Origin: Alphaproteobacteria bacterium
Lineage (GTDB): Bacteria; Pseudomonadota; Alphaproteobacteria; Rhodobacterales; Rhodobacteraceae
Length of the DNA stretch: 55,850 bases
Direction of reading: 5' to 3'
NCBI GenBank assembly: GCA_030431485.1
Contig: JAUIIR010000023.1
Location: forward strand, 1-55,850
This document shows positions 34,978 to 45,041 of the stretch, piece by piece; within the stretch, counting starts at the first letter, position 1, and every line of letters starts with the position of its first letter. Below the pieces are notes generated by a model. That model saw only the letters and a list, made by a program, of their open reading frames with translations, made no database searches and was not told the origin of the DNA. A program made the translations under genes and the position numbers.

Positions 34978-35985
34978 ATGGGACGCATCACGCTAGAAAA
35001 GGTCACCAAAAGCTTTGGCGAGGTGGAGGTCATTCCACCACTTGATCTCACGATTGAAGATGGTGAGTTCGCAGTGTTTGTTGGACCGTCGGGCTGCGGC
35101 AAGTCAACATTGCTTCGGTTGATTGCCGGTCTGGAGGATACAACATCCGGCCATATCCGCATTGATGGCGAGGACGCCACCGATCTGCCCCCAGCCAAGC
35201 GAGGGCTGGCCATGGTTTTCCAGTCGTACGCGCTCTATCCGCATATGTCGGTACGCAAGAACATCGCCTTCCCTATGAAGATGGCAAAAGTACCGGAAGA
35301 TGAACAAAATCGTCGGATTGAGCAGGCGGCAAAGGCACTTAACCTGACCGACTATCTCGACCGTCGCCCTGGTCAACTATCAGGTGGGCAACGCCAGCGG
35401 GTTGCCATTGGGCGTGCGATTGTCCGCGAACCTGCTGCGTTCTTGTTTGACGAACCCTTGTCGAATCTGGATGCCGCCTTGCGCGTAGGGATGCGTTTGG
35501 AGATTTCCGAGCTGCATAAACGTCTGGCGACCACGATGATTTACGTCACGCATGATCAGGTCGAAGCCATGACAATGGCTGACAAGATCGTTGTGTTGCG
35601 GGCTGGGAATATTGAACAGGTTGGCTCGCCTCTCGAACTCTACAAAACGCCCCGCAATACCTTTGTTGCTGGCTTTATCGGATCGCCCAAAATGAACCTA
35701 TTCGAAGGCGCGGAGGCAGATAAGTTGGGTGCACACACCGCCGGCGTCAGGCCCGAACATATTGAGGTGGGAGACCCTGCAAGTGCCTATTGGAGCGGTA
35801 CCGTCGGCGTCGCCGAACACCTTGGTTCTGACACATTCTTCCATATCCATGAAACTGGACTGGCGGACACCATTACAGTGCGAGCACCAGGTGATGTGGA
35901 TTACAAGCACGGCGATCGGATCGGTTTGAACCCACGCATGGATATGATTCACAAATTTGATCAGCAGGGGCTACGCATTCAATGA
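34978..35985 (+). CDS. Polyol ABC transporter ATP-binding protein (SmoK/UgpC-like)
   Basis: This 335-residue ATPase energises the transporter on the cytoplasmic face. Walker [10 protein letters not shown] is at 36-44, the signature [14 protein letters not shown] near 137, Walker [12 protein letters not shown] near 158 and the switch His in [11 protein letters not shown]. The C-terminal third is a TOBE/MalK-type regulatory domain. The ATG at 34978 follows AAAGGGA; a longer frame upstream is inside the permease gene. It overlaps the next gene as ATGA. Confidence 0.93.
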   Translation: MGRITLEKVTKSFGEVEVIPPLDLTIEDGEFAVFVGPSGCGKSTLLRLIAGLEDTTSGHIRIDGEDATDLPPAKRGLAMVFQSYALYPHMSVRKNIAFPMKMAKVPEDEQNRRIEQAAKALNLTDYLDRRPGQLSGGQRQRVAIGRAIVREPAAFLFDEPLSNLDAALRVGMRLEISELHKRLATTMIYVTHDQVEAMTMADKIVVLRAGNIEQVGSPLELYKTPRNTFVAGFIGSPKMNLFEGAEADKLGAHTAGVRPEHIEVGDPASAYWSGTVGVAEHLGSDTFFHIHETGLADTITVRAPGDVDYKHGDRIGLNPRMDMIHKFDQQGLRIQ

Positions 35986-36752
35986 AGCGGCTAGATGGAA
36001 AAGTTGCGATCGTTACAGGCGGAGCGCGCGGTATTGGTCGCTCAATCTGCGAAGCGCTTGCCCGGGAAGGTGCCAACGTCGCTGTTGCGGACTTGTTGGA
36101 AAACGACGCTCAGGAAACGGCTAGAGCGTTTGGCGATGCCGGTATGGCGGTCAAAATGGATGTCACCGACCTTGGATCGATCAATAGCGCTGTCACAGAA
36201 GTAGCAGAGGCGTGGGGCGGGATAGATATCCTCGTGAACAACGCCGGCATTTTCAATATGGCGTCGCTCGATAAGATCACCATGTCTGACTATCGCCGAC
36301 AATACGATGTGAATGTTGGAGGGACGATTTTCGTCAGCCAGGTGGTCGCGCCCTTCCTCAAGAAGCGTGGGGGTGGCTCAATTATCAATTTTGCCAGCCA
36401 AGCCGGACGACGGGGTGAGGCAAATGTGACGATCTATTGCTCGACAAAGGCTGCCGTTATCTCGATCACGCAATCCTTGGCTTTGGAGTTGGCGGCCGAC
36501 CATATTCGAGTGAATGGCATCGCGCCCGGCGTGATAAATACGCCTATGTGGGACCACGTTGATGCTCAATTTGCTGAGTATGAGAACAAGCCAAAGGGCC
36601 AAAAAAAGCGTGAAGTTGGTGAAGCGGTGCCACTTGGCCGCATGGGCGACCCGATTGACGTTGCAGATCCTGTCGTTTTCCTCGCCTCGGACGAAGCTCG
36701 CTACATCACCGCACAAACCCTGAATGTTGACGGCGGAAATTGGATGAGCTGA
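35982..36752 (+). CDS. SDR polyol dehydrogenase (sorbitol/galactitol dehydrogenase, SmoS-like)
   Basis: This 256-residue classical short-chain dehydrogenase has the NAD site TGGARGIG at 12-19, NNAG at 86-89 and the catalytic triad Ser139, Tyr152 and Lys156 (YCSTK). Its C-terminus [15 protein letters not shown] and the QAGRRGEA segment closely resemble Rhodobacter SmoS, which oxidises sorbitol to fructose and galactitol to a tagatose. It overlaps the ATPase gene and is followed immediately by the mannitol dehydrogenase gene. Confidence 0.9.
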   Translation: MKRLDGKVAIVTGGARGIGRSICEALAREGANVAVADLLENDAQETARAFGDAGMAVKMDVTDLGSINSAVTEVAEAWGGIDILVNNAGIFNMASLDKITMSDYRRQYDVNVGGTIFVSQVVAPFLKKRGGGSIINFASQAGRRGEANVTIYCSTKAAVISITQSLALELAADHIRVNGIAPGVINTPMWDHVDAQFAEYENKPKGQKKREVGEAVPLGRMGDPIDVADPVVFLASDEARYITAQTLNVDGGNWMS

Positions 36753-38227
36753 TGAGCAATCTGTTGCAGCTTTCAAATGCCACGCTGAGCCAAGTGCCCG
36801 CAGGCGTGCGCGTTCCAAGCTATGATCGAACGCGGCTGTCACCTGGCATCGTTCATATCGGGCTTGGGAATTTTCATCGAGCGCACCAAGCGTGGTATCT
36901 ACATCGGCTGATGGATCAAGGCTTGGCTCATGACTGGGCAATCGTTGGTGCGGGTGTCCGAGAACCGGATGCTGCGCAACGTGAACGGCTATTGGCTCAG
37001 GATTGCTTAACGACACTGATCGAACTTGACCCCGCCGGGATCTCTGCGGAAATCACCGGGTCCATGATCGGGTTTGTCCCGGTATCGAGCGGGAACGCTG
37101 CCCTCATCACGCAGATGTCCGATCCTGCCATTCGAATTGTCGCCCTGACGGTTACAGAAGGTGGGTATTTCACGCGACCTGATGGCAGTTTCGATGCAGA
37201 AAATGCTGACATAAAGCATGACGCAGCTCATCCGGGCAGTCCCCGTACGGCGTTCGGTGCTATGATCGCTGCACTGAAGCTGCGACGTGAGCAAGGGGCG
37301 GAGCCGTTCACGTGCCTTTCCTGCGACAATTTGCAGGGCAACGGTACGGTATTGCGCCAAACACTTGTTTCATTGGCACGCCTGTCCAATCCGGATCTCG
37401 CCGATTGGATTGATTGCAACTGTAGCTTTCCGAATTCTATGGTGGATTGCATTGTGCCTGCCACCGGTCCGAAAGAGCTTGGTTTAGTCAAGGATCGCTA
37501 CGGCATCGACGATAAGGCGCCTGTAACCCATGAAAACTTTCGCCAATGGGTCATAGAAGACGATTTCTGTGCGGGACGACCCGATTGGGACAAAGTTGGT
37601 GTGACCTTCTCGGACCGCGTACATGATTATGAAACGATGAAGCTGCGAATTCTCAATGCCGGGCACCAGCTTTTGGCAAACGCTGGTGAGCTTCTGTCGG
37701 TAGAAACAATTTCGGGCTGTATGAGATATGATGCAATCCGCAGATTCTTTGCCAAGGTTCAGCGCGAAGAAATTGCTCCGCAGGTCGACCCGGTGCCGGG
37801 TATGACCCCAAGCCAATACATCGAATTGATTGATAAACGGTTCTCCAACCCTGAGATTGTCGATACGACGCGCCGGGTGGCGTTTGATGGTTCATCGCGG
37901 CATCCGGGTTTCCTACATCCAATGATCCGCGAACGGCTTGCATCTGACGAGAGTATCGACGGTCTGGCATTGGCTGAAGCCGTTTGGGCACGTATGTGCT
38001 TGGGAACGCGCGAGGACGGGACCGTGATCGAGCCGAACGACCCCAATTGGAGCGTATTGACCGCAGCGGCCGACGCTGCTCAGTCCGATCCGGCTGCTTG
38101 GATCAGGCAGGAAGAAATTTACGGCGATCTGGCGAGCAACACGCGGTTTGCGGAAACCTTTTCACACTGGCTTCGGCTGATCCAAAACAAGGGTACAGAA
38201 GCAACCCTTCAGGCCTTTGAGGGCTGA
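36752..38227 (+). CDS. Mannitol 2-dehydrogenase-type polyol dehydrogenase (MtlK-like)
   Basis: This 491-residue enzyme belongs to the long-chain polyol-specific dehydrogenases. IVHIGLGNFHRAHQ near residue 33 is the NAD-binding signature. The later KLRILNAGHQLLANAG motif carries the catalytic Lys and His region of the family. It oxidises D-mannitol to fructose or D-arabinitol to xylulose in relatives. The ATG at 36752 overlaps the SDR stop by one base; a TTG at 36740 is possible but less likely. Confidence 0.92.
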   Translation: MSNLLQLSNATLSQVPAGVRVPSYDRTRLSPGIVHIGLGNFHRAHQAWYLHRLMDQGLAHDWAIVGAGVREPDAAQRERLLAQDCLTTLIELDPAGISAEITGSMIGFVPVSSGNAALITQMSDPAIRIVALTVTEGGYFTRPDGSFDAENADIKHDAAHPGSPRTAFGAMIAALKLRREQGAEPFTCLSCDNLQGNGTVLRQTLVSLARLSNPDLADWIDCNCSFPNSMVDCIVPATGPKELGLVKDRYGIDDKAPVTHENFRQWVIEDDFCAGRPDWDKVGVTFSDRVHDYETMKLRILNAGHQLLANAGELLSVETISGCMRYDAIRRFFAKVQREEIAPQVDPVPGMTPSQYIELIDKRFSNPEIVDTTRRVAFDGSSRHPGFLHPMIRERLASDESIDGLALAEAVWARMCLGTREDGTVIEPNDPNWSVLTAAADAAQSDPAAWIRQEEIYGDLASNTRFAETFSHWLRLIQNKGTEATLQAFEG

Positions 38228-38231
38228 TCAA

Positions 38232-39224
38232 ATGCGCGCGATCCGTTTTCCCGAGCAGAACGCCATCGAGGTGACGGAGCTTTCAGACCCTGCAGCCAGT
38301 CCAGGTGAAGTTGTAGTGCAGGTGCGAGCTTCTGGCCTTTGCCATACCGACATTGAGGTGCTGAAGGGCAACTATGGGACGGGGGCATATCCGCTCGTGC
38401 CCGGGCACGAATACGCAGGTGTCGTCGTGGAGGTTGGCCCCGAGGTCGAGAGTGTGGCCATCGGCGATCGTGTAGCCATAGACCCCAACCTCAATTGCGG
38501 CAACTGCGTGAATTGTGGGAAGGGCTGGGTGCACCTGTGCGACGCGCTGGGAGCCTACGGCGTCACCACAAACGGCGGCTTTGCCGAGCTCAGTGCAGTC
38601 AATGCGGACGCTGTGCATTCTATCGGTGATTTGCCATTCGAACTTGCTGCTTTAGCCGAACCAATTGGTTGCGTGCTTAACGGAGTCGACATGGCATACG
38701 AGCCGCATCAGCGGCATGCGCTGATATTCGGCGCAGGACCAATGGGCCTGCTGTTAGGGCTGGTGCTGCAGGCGCGCGGGATTGGCGAAGTCACTATTGT
38801 CGAACCCGCAGATGCGCGGCGCAACCTTGCAACGACCCTCGGGATGTCTGCATTGGCACCCGGGGATATTGACCTGCACGGTATGGCCCAATCGATCGAC
38901 TATGTGGCCGATGCAACCGGTCGTGCAAATGTTGTTGCTGATGCCTTGGGCTATGTCGCACCAGGTGGAACATTTCACATGTTCGGAGTTTGTCCGCCGA
39001 GTGCACGCGTCGAGCTGTCTCCCTTTGACATCTTCCGACGGCAACTCCGTATTGTCGGCTCGCATTCGCTCAATCGAAATATCCCAGAATCTTTGAAGAT
39101 CGTGCAAGAACTGCAGCCTGAACTGGATCAACTTGTCTCCCATCGTCTGTCGTTGGACGAAATGGCCGATGTGTTCCACGATGGGCTGCCCGCAAACGCC
39201 TTGAAGCTGCAGGTGACCCTCTAA
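38232..39224 (+). CDS. Zinc-dependent medium-chain polyol/alcohol dehydrogenase
   Basis: This 330-residue MDR enzyme has catalytic zinc ligands Cys37 and His59-Glu60 (GHEYAG). It has a complete structural zinc lobe with Cys89, Cys92, Cys95 and Cys103, and a Rossmann motif GAGPMG. GAGGG lies about 8 bases before the ATG. It resembles sorbitol, arabitol or galactitol dehydrogenases, and it is the third polyol dehydrogenase in this operon, widening the range of polyols that can enter. The exact substrate cannot be read from sequence. Confidence 0.87.
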   Translation: MRAIRFPEQNAIEVTELSDPAASPGEVVVQVRASGLCHTDIEVLKGNYGTGAYPLVPGHEYAGVVVEVGPEVESVAIGDRVAIDPNLNCGNCVNCGKGWVHLCDALGAYGVTTNGGFAELSAVNADAVHSIGDLPFELAALAEPIGCVLNGVDMAYEPHQRHALIFGAGPMGLLLGLVLQARGIGEVTIVEPADARRNLATTLGMSALAPGDIDLHGMAQSIDYVADATGRANVVADALGYVAPGGTFHMFGVCPPSARVELSPFDIFRRQLRIVGSHSLNRNIPESLKIVQELQPELDQLVSHRLSLDEMADVFHDGLPANALKLQVTL

Positions 39225-39464
39225 GTCGCAAGGTCAGGAAGATCCGATAGCGGTGCTATTGTAAGGCAGCCGGTTCGAGACACAACGCTCTTACATCTCG
39301 TCTAGCGTTCCAAGCTCTTATTGCCTGGACGTACTTCGCTTGTTTGCTCAACGAGGTGTTAAATCGTGTCGAAACCTGTGCTGCTAGACACCCTTGGCAT
39401 GGTTTGGGTTTAGATATTTTAAGCTTGAAGTAATTTCTGACTGCACCTACGCTCATCGTGTTGG

Positions 39465-39481
39465 TCGAAGTTTTGCTTCGA
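39465..39481. promoter_or_regulatory. Candidate MarR operator upstream of the anthranilate operon
   Basis: TCGAAG-TTTTG-CTTCGA is a perfect 6-bp inverted repeat, with further GTGT/ACAC symmetry outside it. It ends 28 bp before the monooxygenase ATG. It would suit a dimeric regulator such as the MarR protein encoded within the operon. Confidence 0.4.
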
Positions 39482-39509
39482 ACACCTGTTCCAATGAGGA
39501 GGGCCAGAA

Positions 39510-41807
39510 ATGCGCGTCGCATGTCTCGGAGGGGGTCCGGCGGGATTGTATTTCGCAATCTCTATGAAGCTCCGAGACCCGGCGCATGAAGTTGTCGTCT
39601 TTGAGCGAAATCGTGCCAATGATACGTTTGGCTGGGGGGTTGTACTGTCTGACGATGCCTTGGAAAACTTGGAGGTCAATGATCTTGTCAGCGCCCATGC
39701 GATCCGCAATCATTTTGCCTATTGGGATGATATTGCGGTGCTTCACGACGGTGCGCGCACTGTATCAAGCGGTCACGGCTTTGCCGGAATCGGACGCAGG
39801 CAGATGCTCATCTTGCTGCAGCAAAGAGCGCGGGAATTGAGCGTGGAGATGCGTTTTGAGACGGAGTTCGAAAGCGCAGAGGCGTACCGTGCGGAATATG
39901 ATCTTGTCGTTGCCACAGATGGGATCAACTCGCGGGTTCGCAATGAATATGCCGAATACTTCCGGCCAGATATTGATGTGCGGAAATGCAAATTCGTTTG
40001 GCTGGGCACACGTCAGAAGTTCAACGATGCCTTTACCTTCATTTTCGAAAAGACCGTGCATGGATGGGTCTGGGCCCACGTTTACCAATTTGACGAAAAT
40101 ACAGCGACCTTCATCGTAGAGTGTCAGCAAGACACCTGGGAACGGTGGGGCTTCGATGGCATGTCGAAAGAAACGACTGTCGAGACATGCCGCCAGATTT
40201 TTGCAGCGCACCTAGGCGAGCATGATCTGATGTCGAATGCTGCGCATTTGCGTGGCTCTGCGATTTGGATGAATTTCCCGCGTGTGATCTGCGAAACATG
40301 GCACCACGAAAATGTTGTGCTTATGGGGGATGCTGCCGCAACTGGGCATTTCTCAATTGGCTCGGGGTCGCGATTGGCATTCGATAGTGCAATTTCACTC
40401 GCAACCTATTTGCATTCCGAGCCGACAATGGAAGCGGCGTTTGATCGCTATCAGGAGGAACGGCGACTGGAGGTTCTGCGCCTGCAATCTGCGGCCCGCA
40501 ACAGGCTTGAATGGTTCGAGGAAGTAGAGCGTTACCTCGACCTTGATCCGGTTCAGTTCAATTACGCCCTGCTGACGCGATCGCAACGTATCTCACATGA
40601 AAACCTGCGCATGCGTGACGCGAAATGGTTGGAAAGCGCAGAGCGTTGGTTTCAAACCAGTGCCGGGGTTCGCGAAAGTGCGCCCGTTCGAGCGCCTATG
40701 TTTGCGCCTTTTCATTTGCGAGACATGGCTTTGAAAAACCGTATCGTCGTTTCCCCAATGGCACAATACAAAGCCAAAGACGGGTGTCCGACTGATTGGC
40801 ACCTGGTTCATTATGGAGAGCGCGCAAAGGGCGGCGCCGGGTTGGTCTTCACGGAAATGACATGTGTCTCCGCTGAGGGTCGTATCACCCCGGGGTGTCC
40901 CGGACTCTATGCCCCCGAACATGAGGCAGCATGGCGACGACTCACTGAGTTTGTGCATTCTGAAACAGACGCAAAGATATGCTGCCAGATCGGCCATTCC
41001 GGCCGAAAGGGGTCCACTCAACTTGGGTGGGAGGAGATGGACGCGTCGCTACCCAGTGACAATTGGGAAATCATGTCGGCTTCTGCCGTACCCTGGTCAG
41101 ACCAAAACGCCGTTCCTCGGGAAATGACACGCATCGACATGGATATGGTTCGAGATCAGTTTGTTGAGGCGGCAGAGATGGCAGACCGGGCCGGGTTCGA
41201 TATGATCGAACTGCATGCCGCTCATGGCTACCTTCTGTCGTCATTCATTTCACCGTTGTCCAATCACCGTGGCGACGAGTACGGCGGAAGGCTTGAGAAC
41301 CGGCTTCGCTTTCCTTTGGAGGTTTTTGAGGCGATGCGGTCCGTCTGGCCTCAGGCAAAGCCAATGTCTGTCTGGATCTCCGCCAATGACTGGGTGGGGG
41401 ACGATGGTGTGACGCCTGAAGAGGCGGTTGCGATTGCCAAAGCCTTCCAAAAAGCTGGGGCGGATATCATTGATGTCAGCGCAGGTCAGACGAGCATGCA
41501 TGCTAAGCCGGTCTATGGGCGGATGTTCCAGACACCCTTCTCTGACCGAATTCGCAACGAAGCCGGCGTAGCGACGATGGCGGTGGGGAATATCTACGAA
41601 GCCGACCACGCCAATTCCATTCTGATGGCCGGGCGCGCCGATCTTGTTGCCGTTGGGCGCCCACACTTGGCTGATCCCTATTGGACTTTGCACGAAGCGG
41701 CGCGCATTGGCGACCGGACAGCCGCAGATTGGCCATTGCCTTATCTGGCCGGCAGAGATCAGGCTTGGCGTTTGGCCGACCGCGAAGCGGAGGTCATTCG
41801 CGTATGA
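39510..41807 (+). CDS. 2-Aminobenzoyl-CoA monooxygenase/reductase (fused flavoprotein)
   Basis: This 765-residue fusion has two parts. Residues 1 to about 390 are an FAD aromatic hydroxylase, with the dinucleotide motif [10 protein letters not shown] and the second FAD motif [14 protein letters not shown] near 273. From about 397 on it is an Old Yellow Enzyme-type FMN reductase, with [10 protein letters not shown] and catalytic-site His near 569 in [13 protein letters not shown]. This layout and length match 2-aminobenzoyl-CoA monooxygenase/reductase, which hydroxylates and then reduces the ring. GAGGAGGG precedes the ATG. A salicylyl-CoA 5-hydroxylase fusion is the alternative, but the neighbouring ligase, tryptophan dioxygenase and kynureninase favour anthranilate. 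Confidence 0.9.
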   Translation: MRVACLGGGPAGLYFAISMKLRDPAHEVVVFERNRANDTFGWGVVLSDDALENLEVNDLVSAHAIRNHFAYWDDIAVLHDGARTVSSGHGFAGIGRRQMLILLQQRARELSVEMRFETEFESAEAYRAEYDLVVATDGINSRVRNEYAEYFRPDIDVRKCKFVWLGTRQKFNDAFTFIFEKTVHGWVWAHVYQFDENTATFIVECQQDTWERWGFDGMSKETTVETCRQIFAAHLGEHDLMSNAAHLRGSAIWMNFPRVICETWHHENVVLMGDAAATGHFSIGSGSRLAFDSAISLATYLHSEPTMEAAFDRYQEERRLEVLRLQSAARNRLEWFEEVERYLDLDPVQFNYALLTRSQRISHENLRMRDAKWLESAERWFQTSAGVRESAPVRAPMFAPFHLRDMALKNRIVVSPMAQYKAKDGCPTDWHLVHYGERAKGGAGLVFTEMTCVSAEGRITPGCPGLYAPEHEAAWRRLTEFVHSETDAKICCQIGHSGRKGSTQLGWEEMDASLPSDNWEIMSASAVPWSDQNAVPREMTRIDMDMVRDQFVEAAEMADRAGFDMIELHAAHGYLLSSFISPLSNHRGDEYGGRLENRLRFPLEVFEAMRSVWPQAKPMSVWISANDWVGDDGVTPEEAVAIAKAFQKAGADIIDVSAGQTSMHAKPVYGRMFQTPFSDRIRNEAGVATMAVGNIYEADHANSILMAGRADLVAVGRPHLADPYWTLHEAARIGDRTAADWPLPYLAGRDQAWRLADREAEVIRV

Positions 41808-42562
41808 GTGTCGCCGAAAAGCACGTCGTCGTGACAGGTGGCGGCACGGGGGTAGGGCGCGCAATCGCCGATGCTTTTGCCCACGCTGGGGCAAAGGTTA
41901 CTATCATGGGCCGCCGCGAAGCCCCTCTTCGGGAAGTTTCCAAGCAACACAAGTTTATCGGGTGGGTGACCTGCGATGTGACCGAGCCGCAAGCCGTCAA
42001 GGACGCGTTCCGGCAAGCGCGGGGCCTCAACGGGCCGGTCTCGGTTGTTGTCGCGAATGCAGGTTCTGCCGAAAGCGTTCCGTTCCACCGCATGGCGCCA
42101 GAGCAGCTGCAATCCATGCTTTCTGTCAATCTCAGCGGTGTGGTCAATCCTTGGCAGGCCGCTTTGCCGGATATGAAGAACGAAGGTTGGGGCCGTTTGA
42201 TAGCGATTGGCTCAACCGCCGGATTGAAAGGCTACTCCTATGTGTCCGGCTATACCGCCGCGAAACATGCGGTGGTCGGATTGACTCGCTCCGTCGCCTT
42301 GGAAGTGGGCGGAAGTGGTATCACCGCAAACGTGATCTGTCCGGGTTTTGTCGAAACTCCTCTGCTTGAACGATCCATTGCGAATATTATGGAAAAGACA
42401 GGCATGGATGAAAACGCGGCGCGAACCAGCCTTGTGGCAAATAATCCGCAAGGGCGTTTCATACAGGCGGATGAAGTCGCAGGGACCGCGCTTTGGCTTT
42501 GCTCTGACGCCGCTGGCTCAGTCAATGGCCATGCGTTGGCCTTGTCTGGAGGTGAAGTATGA
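41804..42562 (+). CDS. SDR oxidoreductase of the 2-aminobenzoyl-CoA pathway
   Basis: This 252-residue short-chain dehydrogenase has TGGGTGVG at 11-18, NAG at 85-87 and the triad Ser137, Tyr150 and Lys154. It overlaps both neighbours as ATGA and has GGAGG before its start. It probably oxidises or reduces an alicyclic hydroxy- or oxo-acyl-CoA formed after ring reduction. Confidence 0.87.
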   Translation: MSVAEKHVVVTGGGTGVGRAIADAFAHAGAKVTIMGRREAPLREVSKQHKFIGWVTCDVTEPQAVKDAFRQARGLNGPVSVVVANAGSAESVPFHRMAPEQLQSMLSVNLSGVVNPWQAALPDMKNEGWGRLIAIGSTAGLKGYSYVSGYTAAKHAVVGLTRSVALEVGGSGITANVICPGFVETPLLERSIANIMEKTGMDENAARTSLVANNPQGRFIQADEVAGTALWLCSDAAGSVNGHALALSGGEV

Positions 42563-43032
42563 CATCCCGATTGGCAGATGCCCCAAAGACTGAACCCTTG
42601 TCAAAATCACGGTTGCGGCTGTGGTTGAAGCTTCTCAAGACATCTGGATCGATTGAAGAGGAACTGCGTCGCCGCATGCGTGCGGAACTGAGCACGACGT
42701 TGCCCAGATTTGACGTTATGTCTGCATTGGCGCGCGCGCCTGAGGGCCTGAAAATGAGTGAGATTTCTCGCCGGCTGCGTGTTTCCAACGGCAATATCAC
42801 AGGGATTGTCGACAAACTGACCGAAGAGGGTATCGCACTGCGTGTCGCGGTGCCTGGCGACAGGCGTGCCAATCTCGTGCGTCTGACAGCAAAAGGGCAA
42901 ACAGTCTTTGCTGACCATGCAGGCCGCCATGAAGCTTGGATTGACGAGATTCTTGCAGGCCTCAATGCCGATGACGTGGCCGGTATGATGCTGCGCCTTG
43001 AGCATTTATCAGATACGTTGGGAGGAGATTAA
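42559..43032 (+). CDS. MarR-family transcriptional regulator
   Basis: This 157-residue regulator has the MarR winged helix at about 50-120: [28 protein letters not shown] and then [13 protein letters not shown] for the wing. It is embedded in the operon with ATGA coupling to the SDR gene. Regulators in similar aromatic-acid operons respond to the CoA thioester, here probably 2-aminobenzoyl-CoA. The inverted repeat at 39465-39481 is a candidate site. Confidence 0.9.
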   Translation: MTSRLADAPKTEPLSKSRLRLWLKLLKTSGSIEEELRRRMRAELSTTLPRFDVMSALARAPEGLKMSEISRRLRVSNGNITGIVDKLTEEGIALRVAVPGDRRANLVRLTAKGQTVFADHAGRHEAWIDEILAGLNADDVAGMMLRLEHLSDTLGGD

Positions 43033-43033
43033 G

Positions 43034-43834
43034 ATGCGCGGTGATGTCACGCATTTTCAATGCCTGATCGAAAACGGGATAGCCCATCTGGCGCTGGACC
43101 GTCCTGAGCGAAAGAACCCTCTCACCTTCGAAAGCTATGCCGAACTGCGAGATTGGTTTCGAGACCTGCATTATGAGGATTCGGTGCGCGCTGTGGTCTT
43201 TGGACCGAACGGGGGTAATTTCAGCTCTGGCGGCGATGTGCATGAGATCATTGGTCCACTGACCGAGATGAGTATGAAAGAGCTGCTGGCGTTCACGAGG
43301 ATGACTGGCGATCTCGTCAAAGCCATGATCGGGTGTGGTAAACCGATCATCGCAGCCGTCGATGGTGTCTGCGCCGGTGCCGGAGCGATCATTGCCATGG
43401 CATCAGATTTGAGAGTAGCGACGCCAGAAGCCAAGGTTGCTTTTCTTTTTAACCGTGTGGGCTTGGCTGGATGTGACATGGGGGCTTGCGCGGTCCTCCC
43501 CCGCATAATCGGCCAAGGCCGGGCCGCAGAACTTCTTTATCTCGGGCGATCCATGTCGGCTGATGAAGGCGAGCGTTGGGGGTTTTTCAATCGGGTCGTG
43601 CCGCAGGCTGACTTGATGGAGGTTGCGCAAGAAATGGCCGATCGGATCGCGGCGGGTCCGGCTTTTGCGAATATGATGACCAAGACGATGTTGGCTCAGG
43701 AATGGTCGATGGGGCTTGATCAGGCCATCGAGGCAGAGGCGCAGGCTCAGGCAATTTGCATGCAAGGTCAGGATTTCCATCGTGCGTATCATGCCTTTGT
43801 CGCCAAGCGGAAACCTGTTTTCGAGGGTGATTAA
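43034..43834 (+). CDS. Enoyl-CoA hydratase/isomerase family protein
   Basis: This 266-residue crotonase has the oxyanion-hole segments [11 protein letters not shown] near 70 and [18 protein letters not shown] near 116. GGAGGAG precedes the ATG by 5 bases. Where typical hydratases carry the first catalytic Glu, this one reads [13 protein letters not shown], so a hydrolase or isomerase role is possible. It should act on the non-aromatic CoA ester in ring opening or the following beta-oxidation. Confidence 0.87.
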   Translation: MRGDVTHFQCLIENGIAHLALDRPERKNPLTFESYAELRDWFRDLHYEDSVRAVVFGPNGGNFSSGGDVHEIIGPLTEMSMKELLAFTRMTGDLVKAMIGCGKPIIAAVDGVCAGAGAIIAMASDLRVATPEAKVAFLFNRVGLAGCDMGACAVLPRIIGQGRAAELLYLGRSMSADEGERWGFFNRVVPQADLMEVAQEMADRIAAGPAFANMMTKTMLAQEWSMGLDQAIEAEAQAQAICMQGQDFHRAYHAFVAKRKPVFEGD

Positions 43835-43882
43835 CAATGGCAAAGCGCATATTCCGCAGGACGTTGAAGCGGGACACGAGCG

Positions 43883-45040
43883 ATGGCTGATCAGTCATTT
43901 CTCGATTGGCCCTTCTTCGAACCGCGCCATGCTGCTCTGGCGCGTGATTTGGACAACTGGGCGCACGATGGGCTGTCGGCTGTTGATCACGGCGACACCG
44001 ATCAGGCGTGCCGAACACTGGTCAGTCAGCTTGGTGAGGCCGGGTGGCTAGATCATTCGGCTGCAAGCGATGGCGAAACGCTAGATGTGCGTAGCCTTTG
44101 TCTGACACGTGAAATTCTCGCTCGCCATGACGGTTTGGCAGATTTTGTATTTGCGATGCAGGGTCTTGGCACCGGTGCGATCTCTCTTTTTGGCACAACG
44201 GAACAAAAATCTGACTGGCTGCCGCTGACACGTACGGGAAAGGCGATATCGGCATTTGCACTGACCGAACCGGGCTCTGGATCTAATGTCGCCAACAACA
44301 CCATGACCGCTACACGTGATGGTGAGCACTATATTCTAAATGGTGAGAAAACCTGGATTTCAAACGGGGGCATCGCGGATCTTTATACGGTCTTTGCACG
44401 TACGGATGATGTGCTGGGCGCCAAGGGTATGTCAGCTTTCATTGTCCCGGCAGGATTGCCAGGGTTCGAAGTTGTCGACCGTCTCCAAACCATCGCGCCG
44501 CATCCATTGGCACGTCTGCGTTTCACCGATTGCCGCGTGCCTGTTTCTGCTGTTCTGGGCGCACCGGGGCAGGGGTTCAGAATCGCGATGTCGGTGTTGG
44601 ACGTATTCCGGTCGACAGTTGCAGCGGCCGCGCTGGGCTTTGCTCGTCGAGCGCTTGATGAGGCGCTGTCGCGCGTTTCCACGCGACACGTGCAGGGCGC
44701 TCCTTTGATAGAGCTGCAAATGGTGCAGGGGCATATCGCCGACATGGCTTTGGACGTGGATGCATCTGCCTTGCTGACCTACCGCGCTGCTTGGGCGAAG
44801 GACACTGGCGCCTCTCGCGTGACGCGCGAAGCGGCAATGGCAAAATTGTTCTCTACCGAAGCAGCGCAGAAAGTGATCGACAGCGCCGTTCAACTGTTCG
44901 GGGGCGATGGGGTGCAATGCGGGCAAACAGTCGAGAAATTATACCGCGAAATCCGTGCGTTACGAATCTATGAAGGCGCGTCCGACGTGCAGCGCGTGGT
45001 GATTGCGCGTCAGACGCAGGCCAATATGGGAGGGCGCTGA
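43883..45040 (+). CDS. Acyl-CoA dehydrogenase
   Basis: This 385-residue FAD enzyme has the signatures [13 protein letters not shown] near 118 and TWISNGG near 152. The catalytic base is Glu364 in [12 protein letters not shown], the glutaryl- and short-chain-type position. It probably dehydrogenates an alicyclic or dicarboxylic acyl-CoA downstream of 2-aminobenzoyl-CoA. The 48-base gap upstream contains only a 17-codon frame that I do not call. The ribosome-binding site is weak. Confidence 0.9.
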   Translation: MADQSFLDWPFFEPRHAALARDLDNWAHDGLSAVDHGDTDQACRTLVSQLGEAGWLDHSAASDGETLDVRSLCLTREILARHDGLADFVFAMQGLGTGAISLFGTTEQKSDWLPLTRTGKAISAFALTEPGSGSNVANNTMTATRDGEHYILNGEKTWISNGGIADLYTVFARTDDVLGAKGMSAFIVPAGLPGFEVVDRLQTIAPHPLARLRFTDCRVPVSAVLGAPGQGFRIAMSVLDVFRSTVAAAALGFARRALDEALSRVSTRHVQGAPLIELQMVQGHIADMALDVDASALLTYRAAWAKDTGASRVTREAAMAKLFSTEAAQKVIDSAVQLFGGDGVQCGQTVEKLYREIRALRIYEGASDVQRVVIARQTQANMGGR

Positions 45041-45041
45041 G

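Noticed and set aside
43837..43890. 17-codon frame before the acyl-CoA dehydrogenase as a leader peptide
   Set aside because: It has no strong ribosome-binding site and no regulatory codon pattern, and it overlaps the next start by chance.
43587..44018. Antisense frame across the crotonase/acyl-CoA dehydrogenase junction
   Set aside because: Composition is low-complexity Pro/Ser/Arg, and both plus-strand genes are well supported by catalytic motifs.
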